From contig JAYVJV010000160.1 in the NCBI GenBank assembly GCA_043769005.1, positions 1 through 23,757 on the forward strand: a stretch of 23,757 bases of DNA. Reading direction: 5' to 3'. The notes under the pieces were generated by a model. The model was not told the origin of the DNA. It saw only the letters and a list, made by a program, of their open reading frames with translations, and ran no database searches. Numbering within the stretch: the first letter of the stretch is position 1; each line of letters starts with the position of its first letter. The DNA is from JAAFIP01 sp043769005 (GTDB taxonomy: Bacteria > Pseudomonadota > Gammaproteobacteria > Burkholderiales > Burkholderiaceae_C). Of the stretch, positions 15,433-21,483 are shown piece by piece. Made by a program: the position numbers and the translations under genes.

Positions 15433-15663
15433 ATGAACGCACGCACCACCCAAGAACTTCAGCACCTGACGGCTGCTGAAAAGCATGCATTGGGCGAAGC
15501 GCTGATTGGAAGTGCCGATACGCAAGCTTCATCTCCAATATCGCAGGCCCAAAGTACTGAGCTGTACAAACGGCTGGCGCACCACCGTGCAAACCCAGAT
15601 GAGCCAGGTGTAAGCTTTGCCCAGCTCAAGGCCAAGCTGCAAAGTAATACTCGCCAGGCATGA
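15433..15663 (+). CDS. Antitoxin of the 'addiction module component' (TIGR02574-like) family
   Basis: A small acidic-basic antitoxin of 76 residues. It starts MNARTTQELQHLTAAEKHALGEALIG, a helical segment like the 'L..EER..L.EEL' start of this family, and ends with RLAHHRANPDEPGVSFAQLKAKL, matching the typical LD.RLA..RANP..GVSWEEVKARL C-terminus that binds the toxin. The frame is open from 15328, but ATG 15433 gives the family length. Its TGA overlaps the toxin ATG (ATGA), so translation is coupled. Expected role: neutralise the toxin encoded next and autoregulate the operon. Confidence 0.82.
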   Translation: MNARTTQELQHLTAAEKHALGEALIGSADTQASSPISQAQSTELYKRLAHHRANPDEPGVSFAQLKAKLQSNTRQA

Positions 15664-15959
15664 CCTTCGCGGTCATTTTTAAGCCACTTGCACAGCTAGA
15701 AGTGGATGAAGCCTACGAGTGGTATCAGCAAGAGCATATCCGTATGGGTGATGCCTTCTTGGAGCAACTAGAACGCACCAGCAGCTTTCTCAGAGACAAC
15801 CCAGATTTGTACCCTAAAGTGCAAGATGATTTGCATCGGGCCAACCTCAACCAGTTTCCCTATTCACTCTTCTACGTTATAGATGGTGATACGGTGAACA
15901 TACTGTCATGTTTTCATCAGCACCGAGATCCGCACCATTGGCCTGCGCAAGCACGCTGA
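15660..15959 (+). CDS. ParE/RelE-superfamily toxin
   Basis: A 99-residue toxin. MTFAVIFKPLAQLEVDEAYEWYQQ at the start is the typical helical hairpin of RelE/ParE toxins (residues are given here in short: AQLEVDEAYEWY). F...LNQFPYSLFYVIDGDTVNIL follows, and the C-terminal strand ends with SCFHQHRDPHHW, the family's 'V.H..R.P..W' ending. Translation is coupled to the antitoxin by ATGA. Whether it targets gyrase (ParE-like) or ribosome-bound mRNA (RelE-like) cannot be decided from sequence. Its last 43 bp overlap, on the opposite strand, the end of a small hypothetical gene. Confidence 0.88.
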   Translation: MTFAVIFKPLAQLEVDEAYEWYQQEHIRMGDAFLEQLERTSSFLRDNPDLYPKVQDDLHRANLNQFPYSLFYVIDGDTVNILSCFHQHRDPHHWPAQAR

Positions 15960-16156
15960 AATTGGGTGGCTTCAAACAAGGCTTTGCGTTTGGGCTTATC
16001 GGCGAGGTCGCTGTAATAGGCAAAGGCCAAGTCGTTTACACGTTGCCAATCGGGCAGCTTGCTCATGCGCAGGGTAAGGGTTGCTTGCTGTTTGTTTTCT
16101 TCGCTGCCCTGCGCGTGGTCTTGTATGGTGGGGGCTGATTTTTTCCGTGTAGCCAT
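15917..16156 (-). CDS. Small hypothetical protein, overlaps toxin 3' end antisense
   Basis: 79 residues with an AGGAA 8-12 nt before the ATG on the minus strand. The N-terminal half is charged (MATRKKSAPTIQDHAQGSEEN). The middle KLPDWQRVNDLAFAYYSDLADKPKRKALFE looks like a genuine folded segment, here quoted only by its core DLAFAYYSDLADKP. The last 14 codons lie over the toxin gene and look atypical (Cys/Trp/Gly-rich), as if the original 3' end had been replaced. No family recognised. It lies between the toxin-antitoxin pair and the FAH-family gene, within the interval bounded by the 108-bp duplication. Confidence 0.45.
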   Translation of the reverse strand: MATRKKSAPTIQDHAQGSEENKQQATLTLRMSKLPDWQRVNDLAFAYYSDLADKPKRKALFEATQFQRACAGQWCGSRC

Positions 16157-16188
16157 GTTGGTAGATTCCTGAAAGTTGACAAAAAAAT

Positions 16189-16235
16189 GCTCTAGCCCAA
16201 TGAAATAGGGCGTAAGCAGCTTCTGAATTTATAGC
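16189..16235 (-). repeat. TAGCTGCTTACGC-family copy supplying a gene's stop codon (copy 7)
   Basis: On the minus strand: GCTATAAATTCAGAAGCTGC, then TTACGCCCTA and TTGGGCTAGAGC. The last codon and TAA of the FAH-family gene fall inside the first bases of the repeat (GC-TATAA), so repeat and reading frame overlap by about 7 bp. Confidence 0.8.
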
Positions 16236-17407
16236 AACTTGCGTTGGGCCAGCGATGCAATTAGATGCCGCACACCAAAACTCCAGGGCGCTATCTGGTC
16301 GCCGGTGTTGACTTGGTTGCTCAGGCAGCCCAGCCGGCGGGTGTGCACATGCACCTGGTCACCCACCGCATGGGTAAAGCCCTGGTCTTTGGCAAAGCGG
16401 TCTTGGGTGGGCGCAAACATGGTGCCTAAAAACAGCATAAAACCGTCGGGGTACTGGTGGTTGGCGTTGATGGTTTGCGCCACCAGGTCCAGCGGGTCGC
16501 GGCTGATCTGGCTGATGGCGCTTGTGCCCTGCATCACAAAGCCCTTGTCGTCGGTGACGATCAGGCCCAGATCGCACTGGCGTACATCGTCCATGCTGAA
16601 ATGCGCGTCAAACAGGCGGATAAACGGGCCGATGGCGCAGGAGGCGTTGTTGTCCTTGGCCTTGCCCAGCAGCAGGGCGCTGCGGCCCTCAAAATCGCGC
16701 AGGTTCACGTCGTTGCCCAGGGTCACGCCGTGCACCACGCCGCTGGGCGAGACGGCCAGCACAATCTCGGGCTCGGGGTTGTTCCAGTGGCTCTCGGGGT
16801 GAATGCCAATCTGCGCCCCGTAGCCCACGGCGCTCATGGGTTGGGACTTGGTAAACACCTCGGCATCTTTGCCAATGCCCACTTCCAGGTACTGGCTCCA
16901 CAGGCCCTGGGCTATGAGCACTTCTTTGACCTTCATCGCCTGTTCGGAGCCTGGCACCACGGCGCGCAGGTTGTCACCGACGATCTTGGCGATGCTGGCA
17001 CGCACCGCCTGCGCCTTGCTCGCATCGCCCCGCGCCTGCTCTTCAATCACCCGCTCCAGCATGCTGGCCACAAAGGTCACGCCAGCGGCCTTGATGGGTT
17101 GCAGGTCGCAGGGGGCGAGGAAGTAGGGCTGGCTTGCGTTGCGCGTGGCTTCGACACTGTTGGACAGCACGGCGGGGGTGTCGGCAAGGCGGGGCAATTG
17201 CGTGCGTGCGGCGGTGATACTCTGCGCAGGCGAGGGCAGGGCTAATAGGTCAGCGCTGGTGGCGGCGACGGTGGAGAGGTCGTAGATGGTTTGTGGTGTG
17301 ACCAAGCACAGCACGGGGCCGGTGTTTGGTATTTCGATGCGGCCAATCAGGAGGGCGCGGTCTGCGTCGGTGGGCAGGGTATGGGGGAGAGGTAGTGGCG
17401 TTGTCAT
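16229..17407 (-). CDS. FAH-family protein, likely 2-keto-3-deoxy-pentonate dehydratase (XylX/KdaD-like)
   Basis: A 392-residue fumarylacetoacetase-fold enzyme. The metal site is visible: Glu212 and Glu214 in NNPEPEIVL and Asp233 in GNDVNLRDFE. GKAKDNNASCAIGPFIRLFD after this is typical of the long (about 390 aa) branch that includes XylX and AraD1-like dehydratases of non-phosphorylative pentose pathways (quoted core: AKDNNASCAIGPFIRL). The exact substrate is inferred. No xylonate dehydratase, semialdehyde dehydrogenase or sugar transporter is adjacent. The N-terminal 100 residues are Ala/Thr/Pro-rich. The ATG at 17407 has no strong Shine-Dalgarno. The stop lies inside an interspersed repeat, and a relic of a paralogous tail is 960 bp downstream. 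Confidence 0.85.
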   Translation of the reverse strand: MTTPLPLPHTLPTDADRALLIGRIEIPNTGPVLCLVTPQTIYDLSTVAATSADLLALPSPAQSITAARTQLPRLADTPAVLSNSVEATRNASQPYFLAPCDLQPIKAAGVTFVASMLERVIEEQARGDASKAQAVRASIAKIVGDNLRAVVPGSEQAMKVKEVLIAQGLWSQYLEVGIGKDAEVFTKSQPMSAVGYGAQIGIHPESHWNNPEPEIVLAVSPSGVVHGVTLGNDVNLRDFEGRSALLLGKAKDNNASCAIGPFIRLFDAHFSMDDVRQCDLGLIVTDDKGFVMQGTSAISQISRDPLDLVAQTINANHQYPDGFMLFLGTMFAPTQDRFAKDQGFTHAVGDQVHVHTRRLGCLSNQVNTGDQIAPWSFGVRHLIASLAQRKLL

Positions 17408-17519
17408 AGACTGACTTTATCCGAAACCGGGGGCGGGGATGATTGCTGTGGTCGTTGGTGCGATGTTTGGTGCTGGGCAGGCACACGGAGGTGGGAGACG
17501 CAGAGTTAGTCACGTACGC

Positions 17520-17748
17520 ACGGCATGGTATTTATCGTCTGCCCTCATACTGGAGTACCAGAAATCGGTCAGTCGATAAACACCATACCGTGTGGCTACC
17601 AACGTAGCGCGCTACCGGTAGTCTTCGGTAACAAATTTTCCGGCGACTACGGGTAGCGTGCACAGGTGTTAGCGAGGCGGGTTGGCGTATGCAAATCGAC
17701 CGATTTCTGGTACTCCAGTATGAGGGCGATTTGCATACGCCAACTCGC
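17520..17748. repeat. Composite three-hairpin element, copy 2
   Basis: Same plan as 13051-13277. Hairpin A has arms 17520-17540 and 17571-17591 (18/21) with loop 17541-17570; then a 15-nt spacer. Hairpin B has arms 17607-17623 and 17645-17661 (15/17) with a 21-nt loop; then a 15-nt spacer. Hairpin C has arms 17677-17697 and 17728-17748 (20/21) with loop 17698-17727. Both 30-nt loops are identical to copy 1 and inverted relative to each other. Arms of B and C are recognisably related to copy 1, but the arms of A are a different sequence that still pairs. It lies upstream of the FAH-family gene and downstream of the LysR gene; any promoter of the FAH-family gene would be within or just after it (17408-17519). 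Confidence 0.9.
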
Positions 17749-17972
17749 CCGTAGCCAGGCATGTTCGCACCAAGCAGTCGAGCACCAGAAAGATGGATGA
17801 GTTGAAAGTATTTCAGAAATTAAAGCAGAGAAAGGATCCATAGAAAAATGGGTGTGACACCTTAAATCAAACCCAATACGCCATAAATTCAATATCTTAT
17901 AGCGCTTTATTTGTTTGATTTACAAGCAGATTTTTCTGAAAACAAAGCACTCAAATTTTTTTTTCGATACTT
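17749..17972. other. Gene-free AT-rich stretch beyond the LysR 3' end
   Basis: 224 bp between the hairpin element and the LysR stop. It is AT-rich compared with the neighbours, with a run of T at 17958-17966 and no reading frame I would defend. No GC-rich hairpin precedes the T/A runs on the LysR coding strand, so I do not call a terminator. Confidence 0.6.
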
Positions 17973-18884
17973 TCAAACTGGGATACGTTCCCCACCCAAC
18001 CGCTCCTGCAAATACGCCAGCATCGCCCGGTTGCGCAGCAGTTGCATGCGCTCGGGTGTGGCCACGGCGGTGATGCGGGTGCCAAACTTGGTCACTGGTG
18101 TCCAGTCGGGTAGCAGGCGCACTAGGCGTCCGGCGGCCAGGTCGTCCTCGCACACGTACAGCGGCAGCAGGGCTACGCCCAGGCCTGCCAGGGCGGCGCT
18201 GGCTACGGCATCAGCGTTGTTGGCGTGGTAGCGGCTGTGCACCCGCACCATCTGTACCTGCTGGCCATGTACCAGTTGCCAGGCATCGTCCGAGCTCTCG
18301 CGCCAGTAGCTCATGCAGGGGTGGCGTTTTAGATCAACAGGCAGGGCCGGGGTGCCTGCGCTGGCAAGGTGGCTGGGCGCGGCGCACACCACCCAGTCCA
18401 GCCGGGCCACGGGGGTTACCACCAAATCGGGCGTAGCCGTGGCCGTCATGCGCAGGGCGATGTCGATGCGCTCAAAGGCAATGTCCATCATCCGGTCGTT
18501 CAGGTGCAGCTCAATTTCAATCGCCGGGTGGCGTGCTAAAAACTCGGGGATCAAACTGGCCAGCACCTTTTGCCCCCACGAGCCCGGCGCGGTCAGGCGG
18601 ATTTGCCCGCTCAACTCTTGGCGCAGGTCGCGAAGGCGCTCGTCGGCACTGCCCAGGGCGTGCAGGGCCTGGCGGGCAAAACCCAGGTAGGTCTCGCCTG
18701 CGGGCGTCAGCGCAATGCGCCGTGTGCTGCGGCTAAACAGCGTGGCACTGAGCACCTGCTCTAGCTGGGCCACGCGCTTGCTGACCACGCCTTTGCTGAT
18801 GTCCAGCTCGTGCGCAGCCGCGCTGACGCTGAGTTTTTCGGCCACCTTTACAAAGGTGGCCAACATGTCGGTGGAAAGAGTCAT
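17973..18884 (-). CDS. LysR-family transcriptional regulator
   Basis: 303 residues. The N-terminal winged helix-turn-helix (about 1-60) reads MLATFVKVAEKLSVSAAAHEL, with the recognition helix around ISKGVVSKRVAQLE and LFSRSTRRIALTPAGETYL (cores given). The C-terminal periplasmic-binding-like effector domain includes GQIRLTAPGSWGQKVL and GLGVALLPLYVCEDDLAAGRLV near the end. It diverges from the glutathione S-transferase gene across a 144-bp region, the standard arrangement for a LysR regulator and its target. It therefore probably controls the GST/CmcJ-like pair and itself; the inducer is unknown. Confidence 0.93.
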   Translation of the reverse strand: MTLSTDMLATFVKVAEKLSVSAAAHELDISKGVVSKRVAQLEQVLSATLFSRSTRRIALTPAGETYLGFARQALHALGSADERLRDLRQELSGQIRLTAPGSWGQKVLASLIPEFLARHPAIEIELHLNDRMMDIAFERIDIALRMTATATPDLVVTPVARLDWVVCAAPSHLASAGTPALPVDLKRHPCMSYWRESSDDAWQLVHGQQVQMVRVHSRYHANNADAVASAALAGLGVALLPLYVCEDDLAAGRLVRLLPDWTPVTKFGTRITAVATPERMQLLRNRAMLAYLQERLGGERIPV

Positions 18885-18920
18885 TGTCTACCAATCGAGA
18901 ACAATCAGTTTGCATTGCAA
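18883..18920. promoter_or_regulatory. Candidate LysR operator sites in the divergent region
   Basis: Two inverted repeats lie at or just past the LysR start codon: ATTGT...ACAAT (18883-18887 with 18901-18905) and TTGCA-T-TGCAA (18910-18920). The second is a near-perfect short dyad of the general T-N-A type bound by LysR proteins. Their position between divergent genes suits autoregulation plus activation of the GST gene. Assignment is by eye. Confidence 0.35.
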
Positions 18921-19028
18921 CCGATGCGCAAAGCCTTGTCAATCCGTAGAATTATTTTCCGAACGTGCAGTTGCCCAAGCAGCCGCCGTCCATGGATACC
19001 CCATATTTACAACCCCTAGGAGACAACC

Positions 19029-19676
19029 ATGAAGATCTATGCAGACCCCATCACCGTCAATTGCCGCAAGGTACTGGCCGGGCTTGACTTTTTAAACGCG
19101 CCGTTTGAAAAAGTACATGTGGACTATTTCAAAGGTGAGCAAAAAGAGCCCGCCTATTTGGCCATCAACCCCAATGCCTCTATGCCAGCCATGAGTGACG
19201 GCGACTTGGTGCTGTGGGAGTCCAACGCCATCTTGCAATACGCTGCCGACAAACATGACCGCGATAGCGCCTACCCCAAAGACCTGAAAAAGCGCGCCGA
19301 CATCAACCGCTGGCTGCTGTGGGAGTCGTCCAGCTGGTTCCCAGCCTGCTATGTGTATTTGGTTGAAAACTGCGTCAAACCCCTGCTCGGTGCGGAGCCC
19401 GACCCCGCCGTGCTGGAGGCCCAAGGCGCGCAGTTCCACAAGCTGGCGGGCATTCTGGACGAGCGCCTGGCGAAAAACGCCTACGTCTGCGGCAACCAGC
19501 CCACTATTGCCGACATTGCCCTGGCCGCGCCCCTGCACCTGCACCCCTACCAAAAGCTGCCACTGGCAGAGCACCCGAACCTCAAGCGCTGGATGACCGA
19601 GCGTATAGAGCCTATGCCCAGCTGGCAAAAAACCTATGTCGGCCCTGGCTTTACGCTCACCCGGCCCACCGCATAA
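19029..19676 (+). CDS. Glutathione S-transferase family protein
   Basis: 215 residues with an N-terminal thioredoxin-like domain (MKIYADPITVNCRKVLAGL; INPNASMPAMSDGDLVLWES, whose Pro and Glu-Ser form the glutathione site) and an all-helical C-terminal domain (CGNQPTIADIALAAPLHLHP near 160-180). Cys12 lies where the catalytic Ser/Cys/Tyr of this fold sits. A strong AGGAG at 19018-19022 supports the start. It is followed after 14 bp by the CmcJ-like gene, a probable two-gene operon under the divergent LysR regulator. It may conjugate or dehalogenate a xenobiotic, or use glutathione in a ring-opening step; the substrate cannot be read. Confidence 0.92.
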   Translation: MKIYADPITVNCRKVLAGLDFLNAPFEKVHVDYFKGEQKEPAYLAINPNASMPAMSDGDLVLWESNAILQYAADKHDRDSAYPKDLKKRADINRWLLWESSSWFPACYVYLVENCVKPLLGAEPDPAVLEAQGAQFHKLAGILDERLAKNAYVCGNQPTIADIALAAPLHLHPYQKLPLAEHPNLKRWMTERIEPMPSWQKTYVGPGFTLTRPTA

Positions 19677-19690
19677 GCTGCACCACCACC

Positions 19691-20509
19691 ATGACCGCAG
19701 CACAATCCGTCCGCGCCACGCTCAACTACAGTGTGGACAATGGCCGCCCACCCGACTACTACTTCTACGAGCCCGAGGAAAAGGTAGACCTTAACCCCCC
19801 TGGCACCGACCCGCACGAGGTCAACATCCACAATGGCTGGCCACGGGCGGCCAGCTTTTCGGCAGACCGTGAAGGGTTTGAACTCAAACCCTTTGAGGCC
19901 CAGTTTGACCAGTTTGACGACGACGCGGCGGTGCACGCAGGTTTCTACCCGCAGGTGGTGGAGTTTGTAAAGCAGCACACGGGTGCCAAGCGCGTCGCCG
20001 TGTTTGACCACACCATCCGAAAGCGCCTGCCCGCCGATTTAAAGCAGCAAACCACGGTGCAGCGCCCGGCTGTGCTGCTGGTGCACAGCGACTACACCGT
20101 GGCCTCTGGCCCGCAGCGCGTGCGTGACCTGTTCCCTGATGAAGCTGATCAGCTACTCAAAAAGCGCGTGGCTTTTTTCAACGTGTGGAAGCCCCTGTAC
20201 CGCCGGGTCGAAGAGCTGCCCCTGGCCGTGTGCGATGCCACCACCCATGCCGAGCATGACATGCTGCGCATGGAGCTGAAATACCGCGAACGCACCGGCG
20301 AGATCTACGTCATGCGCCATTCCCCCGCGCACCACTGGGTGTACTTCCCCCACATGGAGCCCACCCAGGCCCTGCTGCTCAAAACCTACGACTCCGAGAC
20401 CGACGGCCGCGCCCGCTTCATGGGGCACACTGCCTTTGAAGACCCCACCACGCCCGCTAACGCGCAAAAGCGCGAGAGCATCGAGGTGCGCACCATGGCT
20501 TTTTTTTAG
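19691..20509 (+). CDS. CmcJ/NvfI-family non-heme iron oxidoreductase
   Basis: 272 residues with the family's motifs in order: RPAVLLVHSDYT (125-136), where His132 and Asp134 are probable iron ligands; RVRDLFPDEADQLLKKR; NVWKPLYR (164-171); LPLAVCDATT; HHWVYFPHMEPTQALLLKTYDS; ARFMGHTAF (241-249), where His246 would be the third ligand; and RESIEVRTMAFF at the end, with Arg for a 2-oxoglutarate-like cosubstrate. Members of this family hydroxylate or rearrange small molecules in cephamycin and fungal pathways. In bacteria many are uncharacterised and sit next to GST genes. There is no strong Shine-Dalgarno; translation is probably coupled to the GST gene. The precise reaction is unknown. Confidence 0.85.
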   Translation: MTAAQSVRATLNYSVDNGRPPDYYFYEPEEKVDLNPPGTDPHEVNIHNGWPRAASFSADREGFELKPFEAQFDQFDDDAAVHAGFYPQVVEFVKQHTGAKRVAVFDHTIRKRLPADLKQQTTVQRPAVLLVHSDYTVASGPQRVRDLFPDEADQLLKKRVAFFNVWKPLYRRVEELPLAVCDATTHAEHDMLRMELKYRERTGEIYVMRHSPAHHWVYFPHMEPTQALLLKTYDSETDGRARFMGHTAFEDPTTPANAQKRESIEVRTMAFF

Positions 20510-20520
20510 AAGATAATTGG

Positions 20521-20568
20521 GCTGCAGCCCTACAAATTAGGGCGTAAGAAGCTATGAAAAATATAGTA
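20521..20568 (-). repeat. TAGCTGCTTACGC-family copy after the CmcJ-like gene (copy 8)
   Basis: On the minus strand: TACTATATTTTTCATAGCTT, then CTTACGCCCTAATTTGTAGGG and CTGCAGCCC, quoted in parts. GCCCTA (20527-20532) and TAGGGC (20538-20543) make a 6-bp stem, and GGGCTGCAGCCC (20519-20530) is a perfect palindrome. Either fold could shape the 3' end of the GST/CmcJ-like transcript. Confidence 0.75.
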
Positions 20569-20589
20569 ATACTTATTTCGCGTGACCGG

Positions 20590-21045
20590 TCAAGCCTGCG
20601 GTTTGCCAAAGCTCACTTCAAAACCGCGTATTTGAATCAAGTCAAATTGGCCCAGCAAATCCATGCCCAAGAGCACTTTGTAAGGGTCATGGTCGCGTGA
20701 TCTGAACTCAATGACCTCTACGTCGTCAAATCGCGCAAACGGCACACCATCAGCGTCCAGCATATCCAGACTGACAAAGCGCTGGTACACCTCATCTTCT
20801 CCCGTAGAGCCAGCCAAACGGCGCAACTCGTAACGCTCGCATTGAAGCTGGTCTAACAGGCGTGGGCAAATGCAGGTTTTGCTGGCACCCGTGTCGATCA
20901 AGGCCAAAGCGCGGATGGAGACGGGTTCTGAGCCAGCCTCTACATCTACGGCGTAGGTGTGGAGTTGCACCGCAACAATCAGTTGGGGCTTCTCGGCAAT
21001 CTCAATTTGACTGAATATGCGCGTGAGCTGGGTAGGCTCAGACAT
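20590..21045 (-). CDS. Retropepsin-like aspartic protease domain protein
   Basis: A small single-domain protein of 151 residues. ALIDTGASKTCICPRLL (47-63) carries the catalytic Asp51 in the DTGAS motif of retroviral-type aspartic proteases. VLLGMDLLGQFDL near 125-137 matches the conserved flap/dimer-side 'LLG.D.L' motif. Such proteins act as homodimers, and no signal peptide is present, so it would be cytoplasmic. Its start overlaps the stop of the upstream 89-residue gene by a few bases, so the two are co-translated. The biological target is unknown. Confidence 0.82.
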   Translation of the reverse strand: MSEPTQLTRIFSQIEIAEKPQLIVAVQLHTYAVDVEAGSEPVSIRALALIDTGASKTCICPRLLDQLQCERYELRRLAGSTGEDEVYQRFVSLDMLDADGVPFARFDDVEVIEFRSRDHDPYKVLLGMDLLGQFDLIQIRGFEVSFGKPQA

Positions 21046-21307
21046 GCGAGTACCAGCCCAAGTCCACCGTGCTGCGCTCTACGCGCTGCACCGAAAACAT
21101 GCGGTCTGGAAACTGCCTATGCCCATTGCGGATAGCCTCAGAGGGCGTATCGAAATAATCACATACCTTACGGTTGCGCAGCAGTGCCACTTTACCCGAG
21201 TGGGCAATCAAAATGGAAGGCAGCAGGTGTTCAAAAGCCTCAAAGTTTTCTTTGATAGCAACTTCGCGTGGGCTAGGTTGGGCCGAACTGGCAAGCGTAG
21301 CAGTCAT
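21038..21307 (-). CDS. Small conserved-looking hypothetical protein paired with the protease
   Basis: 89 residues. After a Ser/Ala-rich start it reads IAHSGKVALLRNRKVCDYFD, then TPSEAIRNG, FPDRMFSVQRV and VDLGWYSHV at the C-terminus. This is a compact alpha/beta pattern that I associate with small proteins encoded next to DTGA proteases, though I cannot name a family. The last codons overlap the protease start (GCATGTCTGA region), so the order is hypothetical gene first, protease second. It may be a partner, inhibitor or substrate of the protease. The 176 bp upstream to 21483 contain nothing else I can support. Confidence 0.7.
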   Translation of the reverse strand: MTATLASSAQPSPREVAIKENFEAFEHLLPSILIAHSGKVALLRNRKVCDYFDTPSEAIRNGHRQFPDRMFSVQRVERSTVDLGWYSHV

Positions 21308-21483
21308 GTGCAGGATGTTAAGTCAGTAACTTGGATAACGTAGTAAATCATGCGCGGGATGACATGTCAACCGCAGCCCCACGCCTTGGCGAGGTTCAAG
21401 TTGTTGATTTTATTCGTTTTTGTCTGAAAACAACGAATGTTACACCCCGCGAGGCACCTCACATCATGCCCCCACGCTGTCTG

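Noticed and set aside
16457..17245. 262-codon plus-strand frame opposite the FAH-family gene
   Set aside because: Shadow frame with no recognisable motif; the opposite strand encodes a clear enzyme.
20501..20543. Intrinsic terminator after the CmcJ-like gene
   Set aside because: The T run precedes rather than follows the palindrome on the coding strand, and the stem is part of an interspersed repeat.
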